A DNA stretch of 64,000 bases from an uncultured Flavobacteriales bacterium (GTDB taxonomy: Bacteria; Bacteroidota; Bacteroidia; Flavobacteriales_G; Salibacteraceae): the NCBI GenBank assembly GCA_913057205.1, contig CAJXNO010000005.1, forward strand, positions 1-64,000, written 5' to 3'. The position numbers and the translations under genes are program-made. Within the stretch, counting starts at the first letter, position 1, and every line of letters starts with the position of its first letter. The notes under the pieces were generated by a model that did not search any database, was not told the origin of the DNA, and saw only the letters and a list, made by a program, of their open reading frames with translations. Shown here one piece after another: positions 20,434 to 29,879 of the stretch.

Positions 20434-21801
20434 TTACGCTTGACCCGACAAATATGCTACTAGTTCTTTATGTGTCTTCTGCACTTGCTCTCCGGTGCGC
20501 ATATCTTTCACCGTGGCCTCCTTTCTCTTCAGCTCTTCTTCGCCGATCATCACTACGTAGTGCACTCCGCGATCATTGGCGTACTTCATTTGCTTCTTCA
20601 TCTTGGCAGCGTCTGGATAAACCTCACAAGACACGCCTTCTGCACGCAGGTCAGCCGCAAGGTTCCAAGCGGCCGCTACTTCGTCCTTTCCAAAGTTCAC
20701 AAAGAGCACCTCACTGCCTGATTGGACCACTTCTTCAAAAAGTCCTTTGTCTTCCATCAGGTCGTAGATGCGATCTGCACCGAAACTCACACCTACACCA
20801 CTCATGCCCTGCAGGCCAAAGATACCGGTGAGGTCATCATACCGACCGCCGCCGCAAATGCTGGATGGGAAATCTGGATGCCCCACCTCAATGATGGCTC
20901 CGGTGTAGTAATTGAGTCCACGAGCAAGGGTTAGATCGATCGATACCTTCTCCCTTACGGCCTCTGGTAAATGTTCAAGCACCTCCCTTACTTCAAGAAT
21001 GCCACGATACGCCTCTTCCACTCCTGTTAGTGCTCCGCTGAGCATCTTCAAGGTTTGCTGAGCATCACTCTTCAGGTTAATCAAGGCCAAGGCCTTCTTC
21101 ACACCTGCCTCGGGCAAACCGTATCGAAGCATCTCTTGCTTAACGCCATCCAAGCCGATCTTATCCAGCTTATCAATGGCCACGGTCATGGAGCTAAAGT
21201 GTTCCGCTAGTCCGGAAGCCACGGCAATACCATGCAAGATCTTTCGGTTGTTCAAGCGGATCTGAATATCACTCAAGCCCAATTCTGCAAACACGTCGTC
21301 GATGATGCAGAGCAACTCCGCCTCATTCAGCAGGGAGTCTGACCCGATCACATCCACATCACACTGGTAGAATTCTCGGTATCGTCCTTTTTGTGGACGA
21401 TCAGCACGCCATACCGGCTGGATCTGGTAGCGCTTGAACGGGAACGAAAGCTCATTCTGGTTCTGCACAACAAAGCGAGCGAAGGGTACGGTGAGGTCGT
21501 AGCGAAGGGCTCGATCGCTGATCTCCATTGCTAATCCTTGAGAATCTCGCGCATCGATTTTTTCATCCGATGCTTTAGAGAGATAGTCGCCATTGTTGAG
21601 GATTTTAAAAATCAGCTTATCCCCTTCCTCGCCATACTTACCGAGGAGCGTATCCAAATTCTCCATGGCCGGCGTCTCAATGGGCGCATAACCATAGCGG
21701 AGAAAGACCTGCTTGGCCGTATCGAAAATGTACTGCCTGCGCAGGCTTTGCAGCGGTAGAAAATCACGTGTACCTTTTGGAACGGATGGCTTCTTTGACA
21801 T
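20434..21801 (-). CDS. hisS: Histidyl-tRNA synthetase
   Basis: A 455-aa class II synthetase that charges tRNA-His. It begins KGTRDFLP, as usual, then has motif 1 (YAPIETPAMENLDTLLGK), the RYDLTVPFARFV segment, motif 2 with QIQPVWRADRPQKGRYREF, the histidine-specific LARGLNYYTGAIIEV, motif 3 with GGGRYDDL and GVGVSFGADRIYDL, and a C-terminal anticodon-binding domain. The ATG at 21801 starts the conserved protein. The 12-residue extension to 21837 would cover the promoter. hutH follows on the same strand. Confidence 0.98.
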   Translation of the reverse strand: MSKKPSVPKGTRDFLPLQSLRRQYIFDTAKQVFLRYGYAPIETPAMENLDTLLGKYGEEGDKLIFKILNNGDYLSKASDEKIDARDSQGLAMEISDRALRYDLTVPFARFVVQNQNELSFPFKRYQIQPVWRADRPQKGRYREFYQCDVDVIGSDSLLNEAELLCIIDDVFAELGLSDIQIRLNNRKILHGIAVASGLAEHFSSMTVAIDKLDKIGLDGVKQEMLRYGLPEAGVKKALALINLKSDAQQTLKMLSGALTGVEEAYRGILEVREVLEHLPEAVREKVSIDLTLARGLNYYTGAIIEVGHPDFPSSICGGGRYDDLTGIFGLQGMSGVGVSFGADRIYDLMEDKGLFEEVVQSGSEVLFVNFGKDEVAAAWNLAADLRAEGVSCEVYPDAAKMKKQMKYANDRGVHYVVMIGEEELKRKEATVKDMRTGEQVQKTHKELVAYLSGQA

Positions 21802-21806
21802 GTGGG

Positions 21807-21837
21807 CAAATGTAGGAGGAATGACCCAAGGTCTCAA
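21807..21837 (-). promoter_or_regulatory. hisS promoter
   Basis: On the minus strand TTG (21835-21837) is followed after exactly 20 bases by TACATTTG (21807-21814), a full match to TAnnTTTG. The -7 box ends 6 bases before the ATG, so the transcript would be leaderless or nearly so. Confidence 0.6.
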
Positions 21838-21854
21838 CCGATTTCGGCGGAACT

Positions 21855-23543
21855 CTATACCGTTCCTAGCTTCTTATATCGGATCCGCGTTGGGCCTTCA
21901 TCTCCCATGCGCTTTTTGCGGTTCTCTTCATAGTCGCTGTAGCCTCCTTCGAAGAAGTAGACCTGGCTATTGCCTTCAAAGGCCAAGATGTGCGTACAGA
22001 TGCGATCCAAGAACCACCGGTCGTGACTGATGACTACCGCGCATCCTGCAAAGCTCTCGAGCGCTTCTTCCAAAGCCCGTAAGGTATTCACATCCAGGTC
22101 GTTTGTAGGCTCATCGAGCAGCAAAACGTTCGCACCTTCCTTCAAGGTCATGGCCAAGTGCAAGCGGTTGCGTTCACCACCAGAGAGCACACCTACCTTC
22201 TTACCCTGGTCATTGCCCGCGAAGTTGAATTTCGAGATGTAGGCACGTGCATTGATCTCCTTGCCGCCAAGGTCGATCCAATCATTGCCGCCGCTGATGA
22301 CCTCGTAAACGGTTTTCTCTGGATTGATGTCTTCGTGCGCCTGGTCCACATACGCCACTTTTACGGTCTCACCCACCTTGAATTCCCCTTTGTCAGGCGT
22401 CTGCTGATCCATGATCATGCGGAATAAGGTAGTCTTTCCGGCACCGTTCGGGCCGATGATACCGACAATACCCGCCGGAGGAAGCTTGAAGTTGAGGTCT
22501 TCATAAAGCAGCTTATCGTCAAAGGCCTTAGATACGCCTTGTGCCTCAATCACATTGTTACCCAAACGCGGGCCTGGTGGAATATAGATCTCCAGTTTCT
22601 CCTCTTGGACTTTTTGCTCTTCACCAAGCAGCTTATCGTAATTGCTCAAACGCGCTTTGCTCTTTGATTGGCGAGCTTTAGGCGACATCCGTACCCACTC
22701 CAATTCTCGCTCCAAGGTCTTCCTGCGCTTGCTGGCTTGTTTCTCCTCTTGCGCCAATCGCTGAGACTTCTGATCCAACCAAGACGAATAGTTTCCTTTC
22801 CAAGGAATGCCTTCACCACGGTCTAATTCGAGGATCCAACCGGCCACGGTATCCAAGAAGTAACGGTCGTGCGTGATGGCAATCACCGTGCCTTCGTATT
22901 GCTGTAAGTGTTGTTCAAGCCAATCCACAGACTCTGCATCGAGGTGGTTGGTAGGCTCATCGAGGAGTAAAATATCAGGTTGCTGGATCAAGAGTCTGCA
23001 CAAGGCCACGCGTCTTCGCTCACCTCCAGAAAGGTTCTTCACCGGTGTATCTCCTTCCGGCGTACGCAGGGCATCCATTGCCCGCTCTAGTTTAGAGTCG
23101 AGTTCCCAAGCGCCTACTGCATCGATCTTATCCTGCAATTGACCTTGCCTTGCCATGAGCTTCTCCATCTTATCCGCGTCCTCGTACACCTCTGGTTTGC
23201 CAAAGTCTTGATTGATCTGCTCATACTCCTCCAGCAATTGCGTGATCTCCGATGCTCCTTCTTTCACGGTCTCCATGACCGTTTTGGAGTCATCCAGTTG
23301 AGGCTCCTGCTCCAGATAGCCTACGGTGTATCCTGGACTGATGCTCACATTGCCTTGAAACTCCTTTTCAACGCCAGCAATAATCTTCAACAAGGAAGAC
23401 TTACCGGAACCGTTGAGACCAATGATGCCGATCTTGGCTCCATAGAAAAAGGAGAGGTAGATGTTCTTGAGTACCTGTTTTTGTGGTGGATAGATCTTAC
23501 TCACTCCTTCCAGTGAGAAGATGATCTTTTTAACGTCAGACAT
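21855..23543 (-). CDS. ettA: Energy-dependent translational throttle protein EttA (ABC-F ATPase)
   Basis: A 562-aa protein with two ABC ATPase domains and no membrane segments. First domain: Walker A LNGSGKSSLLKII (about 43-55), signature LSGGERRRVALCRLL, Walker B LLLDEPTNHLD. Second domain: GPNGAGKTTLFRMI, LSGGERNRLHLA, and LLLDEPTNDLD with VISHDRWFLDRI. A charged linker (about 250-310) separates them and contains the basic tRNA-contacting arm. EttA binds the ribosomal E site and gates the first elongation step according to ATP/ADP level. Length and linker match EttA rather than other ABC-F members. Confidence 0.93.
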   Translation of the reverse strand: MSDVKKIIFSLEGVSKIYPPQKQVLKNIYLSFFYGAKIGIIGLNGSGKSSLLKIIAGVEKEFQGNVSISPGYTVGYLEQEPQLDDSKTVMETVKEGASEITQLLEEYEQINQDFGKPEVYEDADKMEKLMARQGQLQDKIDAVGAWELDSKLERAMDALRTPEGDTPVKNLSGGERRRVALCRLLIQQPDILLLDEPTNHLDAESVDWLEQHLQQYEGTVIAITHDRYFLDTVAGWILELDRGEGIPWKGNYSSWLDQKSQRLAQEEKQASKRRKTLERELEWVRMSPKARQSKSKARLSNYDKLLGEEQKVQEEKLEIYIPPGPRLGNNVIEAQGVSKAFDDKLLYEDLNFKLPPAGIVGIIGPNGAGKTTLFRMIMDQQTPDKGEFKVGETVKVAYVDQAHEDINPEKTVYEVISGGNDWIDLGGKEINARAYISKFNFAGNDQGKKVGVLSGGERNRLHLAMTLKEGANVLLLDEPTNDLDVNTLRALEEALESFAGCAVVISHDRWFLDRICTHILAFEGNSQVYFFEGGYSDYEENRKKRMGDEGPTRIRYKKLGTV

Positions 23544-23589
23544 GCCTTAGAATTTGCGCTAAAAGTAATTCTTGCGTAGCGGATAAACG

Positions 23590-24975
23590 CTAGAACCGGA
23601 AGTAAATAAACGGTTGCGCTTCTTGAAGTCCGATCTGCCCCAAGCACAACAGCAATAGGAGCACCGCTACAAGCGTCTTCAATGGGATCTGCCGCTGGTT
23701 CTCACCATGGAAAGAACGCACGGCGCCGTGCCAACGCGAGGGAATGAATGCAAAGATGATCGCAACAGCAAGTATGAGCCACTCCTTGCTCGACACCAGC
23801 ATGGTATCTGACGCTCCTCCGGTAAGCAGTCCTTGATAGAAGGAGATGGCATGATGAGAGCTTTCCGCCCGAAACCATACCCATCCGAAAGCCACTAAAA
23901 CGAAGGTTAACAACGCAGAGGAAACGGGATTCAAGCGCTTGAAGAAATTGGTATAGCGATCAATGGTAATGAACAACCCGTGCCACGCACCCCAAAGCAC
24001 AAAGTGCCAGCTGGCGCCATGCCAAAGCCCGGAGAGCAAAAACACGACCCAGAGGTTCCGGATGACGATGTGCTTGGCCGTTTTACTTCCTCCGAGGGGA
24101 TAATACAGGTAATCCCGCAACCAAGTAGACAAGGTGATGTGCCACCTGCGCCAGAAATCACGGAAGCCTTGCGCCACATAGGGCCAATTGAAGTTCTCTG
24201 GAAATCGGAACCCCATGAGCATACCTAATCCGATCGCCATGTCGCTGTAACCGCTGAAGTCATAGTAGATCTGAAAACTGAAGGCGAGCAAACCCAATAC
24301 TGCGGTGAACCAATCAAGATCGACCGTGGCGAAGGAAGTATCCGCCAATGGCGCCAAGAGGTCTGCGATGAATACTTTCTTCACCAAGCCCAGCACGAAG
24401 CGCTGAAATCCAGCCAACTTATAGGCATAGGTGTCGTTCTCGGAGCGATCAACGATCTGACCGGCGAGGTCCTTGTATCGTACAATCGGGCCAGCGATGA
24501 GTTGCGGAAAGAGAAAAACGTAGAGCAGGTAATCGGTCCAACTCCGAGCCGATGGCGTGGTTTTACGATGGACGTCTACCAAATAAGACAGCTTTTGAAA
24601 GGTGAAGAAGGAGATGCCGAGTGGCAACGCTATCTCAGCTATAGCAGGAAAATGCAGTCCGAACCCTTCCACCACCTCGCGCAGGTTATCCACGAAAAAG
24701 TTGAAGTACTTAAAAACAAAGAGCGTCAGCACATTCACCAACACGCCGATTGTGAGCAATAGCTTGCCGTTGCCCATTTCAATGCGCTTAGACAAGCCGT
24801 AATCCAAACTCCCAGAGAGGAGCAATACGAAGCAAAAGATCGGCGCACCCCAAGCGTAGAAGAGCATACTTGCGACTAAAGCAGTAGCATTCTTCCATTG
24901 GGTTGGAACGAGAACGTAGACCAGTAGGAAGACCGGCAGAAAGTAAAGGATGAATAGAGCGCTGCTGAATAACAC
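23590..24975 (-). CDS. MBOAT family O-acyltransferase (AlgI-like)
   Basis: A 461-aa multi-spanning membrane enzyme, about 11 hydrophobic segments. Family motifs are GISFFTFQKLSYLVDVHR, FRDFWRRWHITLSTWLRDYL, and the segment with the catalytic His, LSGLWHGASWHFVLWGAWHG. AlgI-type members transfer acetyl or other acyl groups to extracellular polysaccharides, usually with an SGNH-like partner. None is adjacent here, so the acceptor is unknown. The start is GTG at 24975. Confidence 0.9.
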   Translation of the reverse strand: MLFSSALFILYFLPVFLLVYVLVPTQWKNATALVASMLFYAWGAPIFCFVLLLSGSLDYGLSKRIEMGNGKLLLTIGVLVNVLTLFVFKYFNFFVDNLREVVEGFGLHFPAIAEIALPLGISFFTFQKLSYLVDVHRKTTPSARSWTDYLLYVFLFPQLIAGPIVRYKDLAGQIVDRSENDTYAYKLAGFQRFVLGLVKKVFIADLLAPLADTSFATVDLDWFTAVLGLLAFSFQIYYDFSGYSDMAIGLGMLMGFRFPENFNWPYVAQGFRDFWRRWHITLSTWLRDYLYYPLGGSKTAKHIVIRNLWVVFLLSGLWHGASWHFVLWGAWHGLFITIDRYTNFFKRLNPVSSALLTFVLVAFGWVWFRAESSHHAISFYQGLLTGGASDTMLVSSKEWLILAVAIIFAFIPSRWHGAVRSFHGENQRQIPLKTLVAVLLLLLCLGQIGLQEAQPFIYFRF

Positions 24976-25020
24976 GCACCTAAAATACTTCCTTCACCCG
25001 AAGTACGAAGTAATTGAATA

Positions 25021-25725
25021 CTAGGCTGCTTGTCGGCCGTAAAGCTCCTTGCCTGCTGTACGATGCTCTGCTCTGAGTTGCTCGGCTTGCAGGATATCAC
25101 GCTTACCGCCGGCTCGGTCACCTAAGCTCATTCGAAACTTACCCCTTGCATCAAATGCTTCTGGATTGTTCGGATCGAGTTTGATGGCCTTATTCATATC
25201 GCTCATCGCTTTGTAGTCGAGGTCTAATAAGCGGTAGATCTGTGCACGCTTAAGGTAGAATGCGGCAACGTTAGGGTTAGCATCGATGGCTGCAGTGAAA
25301 TCCTCCAGGGCTTCCTTATTCTTCAACAAGCGCATACGTACCAAACCACGGCGGTAGTGGTTAAGGGCATTATCACCATCCAGTTTCAATGCCTTCCCAA
25401 AGTAGCGTTCAGCATCGTGGAAGCGCTTATTCTTGATGGAAGCATAGGCACGATCTTCCAAGTGCTTTCTCCACGCGATTACTTCTTGGTTCTTGACGAA
25501 GTGAAGCAAAGACTCATTCTGCACGATGAGCTTTCCTTCTTTACTCACCAGCATCAGGTAGGATGCCTTGCAGTTGATGTCGAGTTGTTCGTTCCAATCC
25601 TCGCCCTTCAGGTAGCTATGCCATACGTTTCTGGCTTGGGCAATGATCTGGTTCCAGGCTTCTTCCTCGATGTTGCGCGGACGTTCGAAGGAGCTTAAAA
25701 AGGCGTTTAATTCGTTGTTACTCAT
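25021..25725 (-). CDS. Tetratricopeptide repeat protein
   Basis: A 234-aa protein without a signal peptide. Its N-terminal 90 residues are of no family that I recognise (they include WNQIIAQARNVWHSYLKG). About three TPR units follow from residue 95 to 205, with typical spacing (AERYFGKALKLDGDNALNHYRRG, then ALEDFTAAIDANPNVAAFYLKRAQ, then MSDMNKAIKLDPNNPEAFDARG as continuous helices). TPRs mediate protein contacts, and no partner is evident. A 7-bp inverted repeat lies 51 bases upstream of its ATG. Confidence 0.8.
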   Translation of the reverse strand: MSNNELNAFLSSFERPRNIEEEAWNQIIAQARNVWHSYLKGEDWNEQLDINCKASYLMLVSKEGKLIVQNESLLHFVKNQEVIAWRKHLEDRAYASIKNKRFHDAERYFGKALKLDGDNALNHYRRGLVRMRLLKNKEALEDFTAAIDANPNVAAFYLKRAQIYRLLDLDYKAMSDMNKAIKLDPNNPEAFDARGKFRMSLGDRAGGKRDILQAEQLRAEHRTAGKELYGRQAA

Positions 25726-25775
25726 GGCTTCAGATTTATTTGTTTATCAATCTGAGACCAAAGCTCTAGTGGTAG

Positions 25776-25794
25776 AACGTAACGTATTTACGTT
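25776..25794. promoter_or_regulatory. Inverted repeat upstream of the TPR gene
   Basis: AACGTAA (25776-25782) and TTACGTT (25788-25794) are perfect inverted arms around five bases. No T run follows on either strand, so it does not look like a terminator. It might be an operator for the TPR gene. Confidence 0.3.
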
Positions 25795-25800
25795 GTAAAA

Positions 25801-26520
25801 TCAGCTTTCTAAAATTCCTGAAAAAAGCAGGAAGACGGTGGGTTTTTTACCGATCACGTGCTTGCGTTTTTGCCAGGCCTCCACCGGCATCGTTAGCACA
25901 GACTCATCGCTGGCGGTGAGTTGGGTTGCCAGGCAGAGATCGGTCTTAGGGTGGAGGTGTTTGAGCAAAGCTTGAAAGGTCTTGTCGTTGCGATAAGGCG
26001 TTTCAATGAACATGATGCTCGTATTCTGCTGGCGCGATGTGGCTTCTAACTGCTTGATGGATTTCGTCAGTTCATGCTCTTCTCGAGGTAAATAACCTTG
26101 AAACTGAAACGCCTGTCCATTCATTCCGGAAGCCATCAGTGCCAACAAAAGCGAGGACGCTCCAATCAAAGGATGCACCTGAACCCCTTTCCGATGCGCA
26201 GCGCGTACGATGATACCCCCTGGGTCTGCGACGCCTGGCACACCCGCCTCGGAGAGCAGCCCAACATCATGTCCTTGCAAGCACGCTGCCAATAAGCGAT
26301 CTACATCATCGTGCTCGTGCTTATCCAGTTCTTGGATCTTGACCTCATCAAAGTCGGCGTCAAAACCGATGGAGCGCAAGAAGCGTCGAGCCGTGCGTGC
26401 GCGTTCAGCGATGAAATGGCGTAATGGCATGATCGCTCGAAGGCTTGTTGCGGGAAAATGCTCCGCAGCGTTCGAGTCTGCCAATGCAGAGGGGATCAAT
26501 ATCAACCGTCCTTTTTTCAT
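25801..26520 (-). CDS. RsmI-like SAM-dependent methyltransferase (tetrapyrrole methylase family)
   Basis: A 239-aa protein related to RsmI, which 2'-O-methylates C1402 of 16S rRNA. It has the family segment VGLLSEAGVPGVADPGG near residue 92, equivalent to the SAM-site motif of RsmI. It is about 40 residues shorter than standard RsmI and lacks the C-terminal domain. This short form is widespread in Bacteroidetes, sometimes beside a longer RsmI, so target identity is inferred. The ATG overlaps the phosphatase stop by 4 bp. Confidence 0.82.
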   Translation of the reverse strand: MKKGRLILIPSALADSNAAEHFPATSLRAIMPLRHFIAERARTARRFLRSIGFDADFDEVKIQELDKHEHDDVDRLLAACLQGHDVGLLSEAGVPGVADPGGIIVRAAHRKGVQVHPLIGASSLLLALMASGMNGQAFQFQGYLPREEHELTKSIKQLEATSRQQNTSIMFIETPYRNDKTFQALLKHLHPKTDLCLATQLTASDESVLTMPVEAWQKRKHVIGKKPTVFLLFSGILES

Positions 26521-26981
26521 ACGTCTTGGAGCACCGCATCTGAAGCACGATCGAGCAGGTCATACACATGCTCAAAGCCTTGTTGACCTCCGAAGTAAGG
26601 ATCGGGAACCGACCTATCTTCACCGGGATAGATGGTATTGAGCATCATCTTCACCTTAGCACGATCTTCATCGTTACGCGCCAGTTTGAGCACGTTATCC
26701 CGATTCGACTCGTCCATGACGAAGATCTGATCAAAGCGATCGAAATCTGTCGCGGAGAACTGTCGTCCGCGCAAATCACTGATATCGACACCGTGCGCCT
26801 TGGCTGTTTCTTGCATGCGCGCGTCGGGTGGATCGCCTACGTGCCAGTCGTCAGTACCGGCCGAATCCGTCTCGATGTTCAGGTTGCGTGTTTGGATCTT
26901 ATGGCGAAAGATGCCTTCTGCCATCGGCGATCTGCAGATGTTACCTAGGCAGACAAAGAGTATGCGTTGTGTTGCTTTCAT
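26517..26981 (-). CDS. Low molecular weight protein-tyrosine phosphatase
   Basis: A 154-aa cytosolic phosphatase. The P-loop CLGNICRS (C-x5-R-S) lies at residues about 11-18, and the general-acid loop is VPDPYFGG near residue 127. Length and motifs are standard. In Bacteroidetes these enzymes can regulate polysaccharide tyrosine kinases, but none is in this window. It overlaps the methylase gene downstream and follows dnaA at a distance, with a terminator between. Confidence 0.93.
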   Translation of the reverse strand: MKATQRILFVCLGNICRSPMAEGIFRHKIQTRNLNIETDSAGTDDWHVGDPPDARMQETAKAHGVDISDLRGRQFSATDFDRFDQIFVMDESNRDNVLKLARNDEDRAKVKMMLNTIYPGEDRSVPDPYFGGQQGFEHVYDLLDRASDAVLQDV

Positions 26982-26992
26982 AGTGCCTCAAC

Positions 26993-27026
26993 AAAAAACC
27001 CAATCGCGAAGTTCGGATTGGGTTTT
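26993..27026 (-). terminator. Terminator of dnaA
   Basis: A perfect 11-bp inverted repeat, AAAACCCAATC (26995-27005) with GATTGGGTTTT (27016-27026). On the minus strand it lies just after the dnaA stop and ends in a T run (complement of 26993-26998). Confidence 0.88.
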
Positions 27027-27048
27027 GGGAATCATTCAATAGAACGTT

Positions 27049-28479
27049 TTATTGGATGGCCATCTTCTTCTCCAGGTCAGAGATATAGCTTCTGAACTGT
27101 TTATCGGTTTCCATCAGATTGTTTACCGTTTTACAAGCGTGCAATACGGTTGCGTGGTCTTTACCCCCGCAGTGCGCACCGATGCTGGCTAATGAAGCCT
27201 TGGTCATCTGCTTAGCGAAATACATTGCGATCTGTCGTGCTTGCACCACTTCACGCTTCCGTGTTTTCGACTTCATCAATTCGATCGGTAGGTCGAAGTA
27301 ATCGCACACCACCTTCTGGATGTAGTCAATGGAGACTTCGCGAGCGGTGTTGCGAACGAACTTGTCTATCATCTGCTTGGCCAATTCCAAGGTGATGTTC
27401 TTCTTGTTCAGCGACGCTTGTGCAATCAAGGAGATCAGGGCACCTTCCAGCTCACGGATATTTGTGGTGATGCTGTAGGCGAGGTATTCGATCACCTCTT
27501 TCGGCAACTCGATCCCTTCGATGTACATCTTCTTCTCAAGGATGGCGATGCGCGCTTCAAGATCTGGTACTTGAAGATCTGCGCTCAAGCCCCACTTGAA
27601 GCGACTCAACAAGCGCTGCTCCATGCCTTGCATTTCAACCGGCGGCTTATCACTGGTCAGCACGATCTGCTTACCAGTTTGGTGCAAGTGGTTGAAGATG
27701 GTAAAGAAGACATCTTGGGTCTTTTCCTTACCGGCCATGAACTGCACATCATCGATGATCAACACATCGATCATTTGATAGAAGTGCACGAAGTCGTTGG
27801 TGGTATTGTTACGCACCGCATCGATGAATTGATGGGTGAACTTCTCAGAGGAAACGTACAATACCGTTTTGTTCGGGTGGTTCTTTTTGATCTCGATGCC
27901 GATCGCATGAGCCAAGTGTGTCTTACCCAGCCCAACGTTGCCATAGATTAGAAGCGGGTTGAAGGAAGTTCCTCCAGGTTTCTGAGCTACAGCAAAGCCA
28001 GCCGAGCGAGCGAGGCGATTACAATCGCCTTCAACAAAATTCTCAAAGGAGTAGTTGGGATTGAGTTGTGAGTCAACAACCACCTTCTTCAGACCGGGAA
28101 TGATGAACGGATTCTTGATCGTCTTGCTTCCAATATCGAGTGGCATAGAAACAGACGGATTCTTTACCGTGCTCATGTTAGAGGTAGGAATACGAACGGT
28201 GTACGGCTTGGAAGTGGTGTAGTTATTCTCCATTATAATGCTGTACTCCAATCGACCTTCGGAACCTAATTCCTTTTTGATCGTTTTCTTAAGGAGGCTG
28301 ATGTAGTGTTCTTCCAACCACTCATAAAAGAACTGGCTAGGCACCTGAATGGTTAGGGTATTGTCTTTCAACTTGATGGCTTGAATGGGCTCAAACCAAG
28401 TCTTATAACTCTGCAAGCTCACGTTGTCCCTAATCACCTCTAGGCATCGCCCCCAGGCTTCTTCGTATGGTTTACTCAT
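27049..28479 (-). CDS. dnaA: Chromosomal replication initiator protein DnaA
   Basis: A 476-aa initiator. Domain I (about 1-80) has WFEPIQAIKLKDNTL. After a short linker the AAA+ domain carries Walker A YGNVGLGKTHLAHAIG (about residue 178) and Walker B VLIIDDVQFMAGKEKT (about 240). Domain IV ends with the DNA-recognition signature CGGKDHATVLHAC (about 436-448), where the usual GGRDHTTVLHA is conservatively changed. It is transcribed alone and followed by a strong terminator. dnaN is not adjacent, as is common in Bacteroidetes. Confidence 0.98.
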   Translation of the reverse strand: MSKPYEEAWGRCLEVIRDNVSLQSYKTWFEPIQAIKLKDNTLTIQVPSQFFYEWLEEHYISLLKKTIKKELGSEGRLEYSIIMENNYTTSKPYTVRIPTSNMSTVKNPSVSMPLDIGSKTIKNPFIIPGLKKVVVDSQLNPNYSFENFVEGDCNRLARSAGFAVAQKPGGTSFNPLLIYGNVGLGKTHLAHAIGIEIKKNHPNKTVLYVSSEKFTHQFIDAVRNNTTNDFVHFYQMIDVLIIDDVQFMAGKEKTQDVFFTIFNHLHQTGKQIVLTSDKPPVEMQGMEQRLLSRFKWGLSADLQVPDLEARIAILEKKMYIEGIELPKEVIEYLAYSITTNIRELEGALISLIAQASLNKKNITLELAKQMIDKFVRNTAREVSIDYIQKVVCDYFDLPIELMKSKTRKREVVQARQIAMYFAKQMTKASLASIGAHCGGKDHATVLHACKTVNNLMETDKQFRSYISDLEKKMAIQ

Positions 28480-28801
28480 TGGACAAATAAGGTTTTAGCG
28501 TCGCGAAGCAATTGAATCGCAACGAGGTGTTAATTCTAAGTTAAGGTCGGTTTGCTCGACGGGGCTTCTCCCCCATCAATGACGAAGCAAATATTGACTA
28601 AAAAAAATGAATAAAAAAGCCGCAACCCCCTTGATTATATCAAAAGTTTTACATGGCAACTAAGCACCCAAAACCAGCCGCCAAGTCAGTATTCATAACG
28701 CATTGAAAGATAGCCCCCTGAATACTCCCAATTGAAGTTGACTAACTTTCATCAATGTTGTGAATAACCTTCATTGGAGTATTGATAACTCGTTTTCAGA
28801 C
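28480..28801. other. Gene-free region upstream of dnaA
   Basis: This 322-bp spacer separates dnaA from the WYL gene. It contains an A-rich patch (28598-28618) and one DnaA-box-like site, TTATTCACA on the minus strand at 28759-28767. One such box is expected by chance in a window this size, so it is not evidence for oriC. No ORF, RNA gene or clear promoter could be supported. Confidence 0.5.
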
Positions 28802-29824
28802 TCAGGAATTATATTTTTTCAAACAGTTTGTTAACGCCTGCTTAACCTCCGTACGAAGTCGTTTTGGCGAAACCACTTCCACTTGATCTCCGAAGCCCAA
28901 TATCTCCGATATCAACTCAATGGTGACCCAGACCTTCAGTGAAATGGTGACACCTTTCTCCGATTCCTCCATCACAGCTTGCGAATCATGCAAGGGTTGA
29001 GACATTATATAAGGGGATAGTCGTTCATCGAATTTCAGGACCACTTCTTCTGGCGCATCTTTGGCGACGGTAATACCAACGGCATACTTGAAGAATGACG
29101 CCACATCAAAGTCGTCAGAAGGCGTAAAGAAACGCTCCTCCACCCGCATGAAAACGATTCGATCCAAGCTAAAGGTCCGCCAAGCCTCGCGGTCCTTATC
29201 CATTCCAATCACGTACCATCTCCCTTTGTACTCCTTCAGCAAGTAAGGCTCAAAATGCACCGCTCGTTCCTCGGTGCTATTGAACTTCTGGTAATCAAAA
29301 CGCACCGATCGACCATCACGCGCCGCCAAAAACAAAGGCTCCAAGTATTCACTCCCCCGATAGGCACCGGACCGCTCAAATTGGATCACTTCCCGTCCAT
29401 CATCATTTCCCGCATGCGTAGAGATCTTCATCCGATCCAAGATCTTTTCAATGGCCGTATCGAACTGCTGAAAGAGCGGGATGTCTTTGAATTGAAAGAG
29501 CGTTTGCGCCGCAGTTTTAATGGCATCCAGATCATCATCCGTCAACGGAAGCTCTGAGATGGTATACTCAGGGTCCTCATAAAAGTATCCACCATCTGAT
29601 TTACTGAACTTAATGGGAGCATAGAAGCCCAGCTCGCCCTCATTGCGCATTGCCCAAAGGTCCTTCTCAATGGTCGACATCGAAATGTGTTCTCCATCAC
29701 TACCATACAAAGCTTCCTCGCAAGCGTAGCGCAGATCATCTTTGGTAGGAAATGGATTAGACCGGCTGCGCAGACAGCGATCGATGATCCGATACCTCAG
29801 TAAGGCATATTTATTCGCAGGCAT
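28802..29824 (-). CDS. WYL domain transcriptional regulator
   Basis: A 340-aa protein with an N-terminal DeoR/HTH_11-type winged helix (about residues 1-75, with NPFPTKDDLRYACEEAL and MSTIEKDLWAMR) and a central WYL domain (about 140-240: LFLAARDGRSVRFDYQKF, FEPYLLKEYKGRWYVIGMD), then a C-terminal WCX-like extension. WYL domains bind nucleic acid or nucleotide ligands, and some regulators of this type control DNA-damage or defence genes. No defence genes adjoin it. The ATG at 29824 is chosen because the protein normally begins near MPANKYALLRYRIID. A TTG at 29851 would lie in the promoter. Confidence 0.88.
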   Translation of the reverse strand: MPANKYALLRYRIIDRCLRSRSNPFPTKDDLRYACEEALYGSDGEHISMSTIEKDLWAMRNEGELGFYAPIKFSKSDGGYFYEDPEYTISELPLTDDDLDAIKTAAQTLFQFKDIPLFQQFDTAIEKILDRMKISTHAGNDDGREVIQFERSGAYRGSEYLEPLFLAARDGRSVRFDYQKFNSTEERAVHFEPYLLKEYKGRWYVIGMDKDREAWRTFSLDRIVFMRVEERFFTPSDDFDVASFFKYAVGITVAKDAPEEVVLKFDERLSPYIMSQPLHDSQAVMEESEKGVTISLKVWVTIELISEILGFGDQVEVVSPKRLRTEVKQALTNCLKKYNS

Positions 29825-29848
29825 GAAGGAATTATTTAAAGACCTCAG

Positions 29849-29879
29849 CAAACATTGCCTTTAATTTTAAGAATATCAA
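29849..29879 (-). promoter_or_regulatory. Promoter of the WYL regulator
   Basis: On the minus strand TTG (29877-29879) is followed after exactly 20 bases by AATGTTTG (29849-29856), one mismatch from TAnnTTTG. It overlaps the divergent tRNA promoter almost fully. Confidence 0.5.

Noticed and set aside
28759-28767. DnaA box TTATTCACA (minus strand) upstream of dnaA as an origin
   Set aside because: One box only. A second equal box lies at 36441-36449 away from any origin-like feature. The pattern has eight fixed bases and about two chance hits are expected in 64 kb over both strands.
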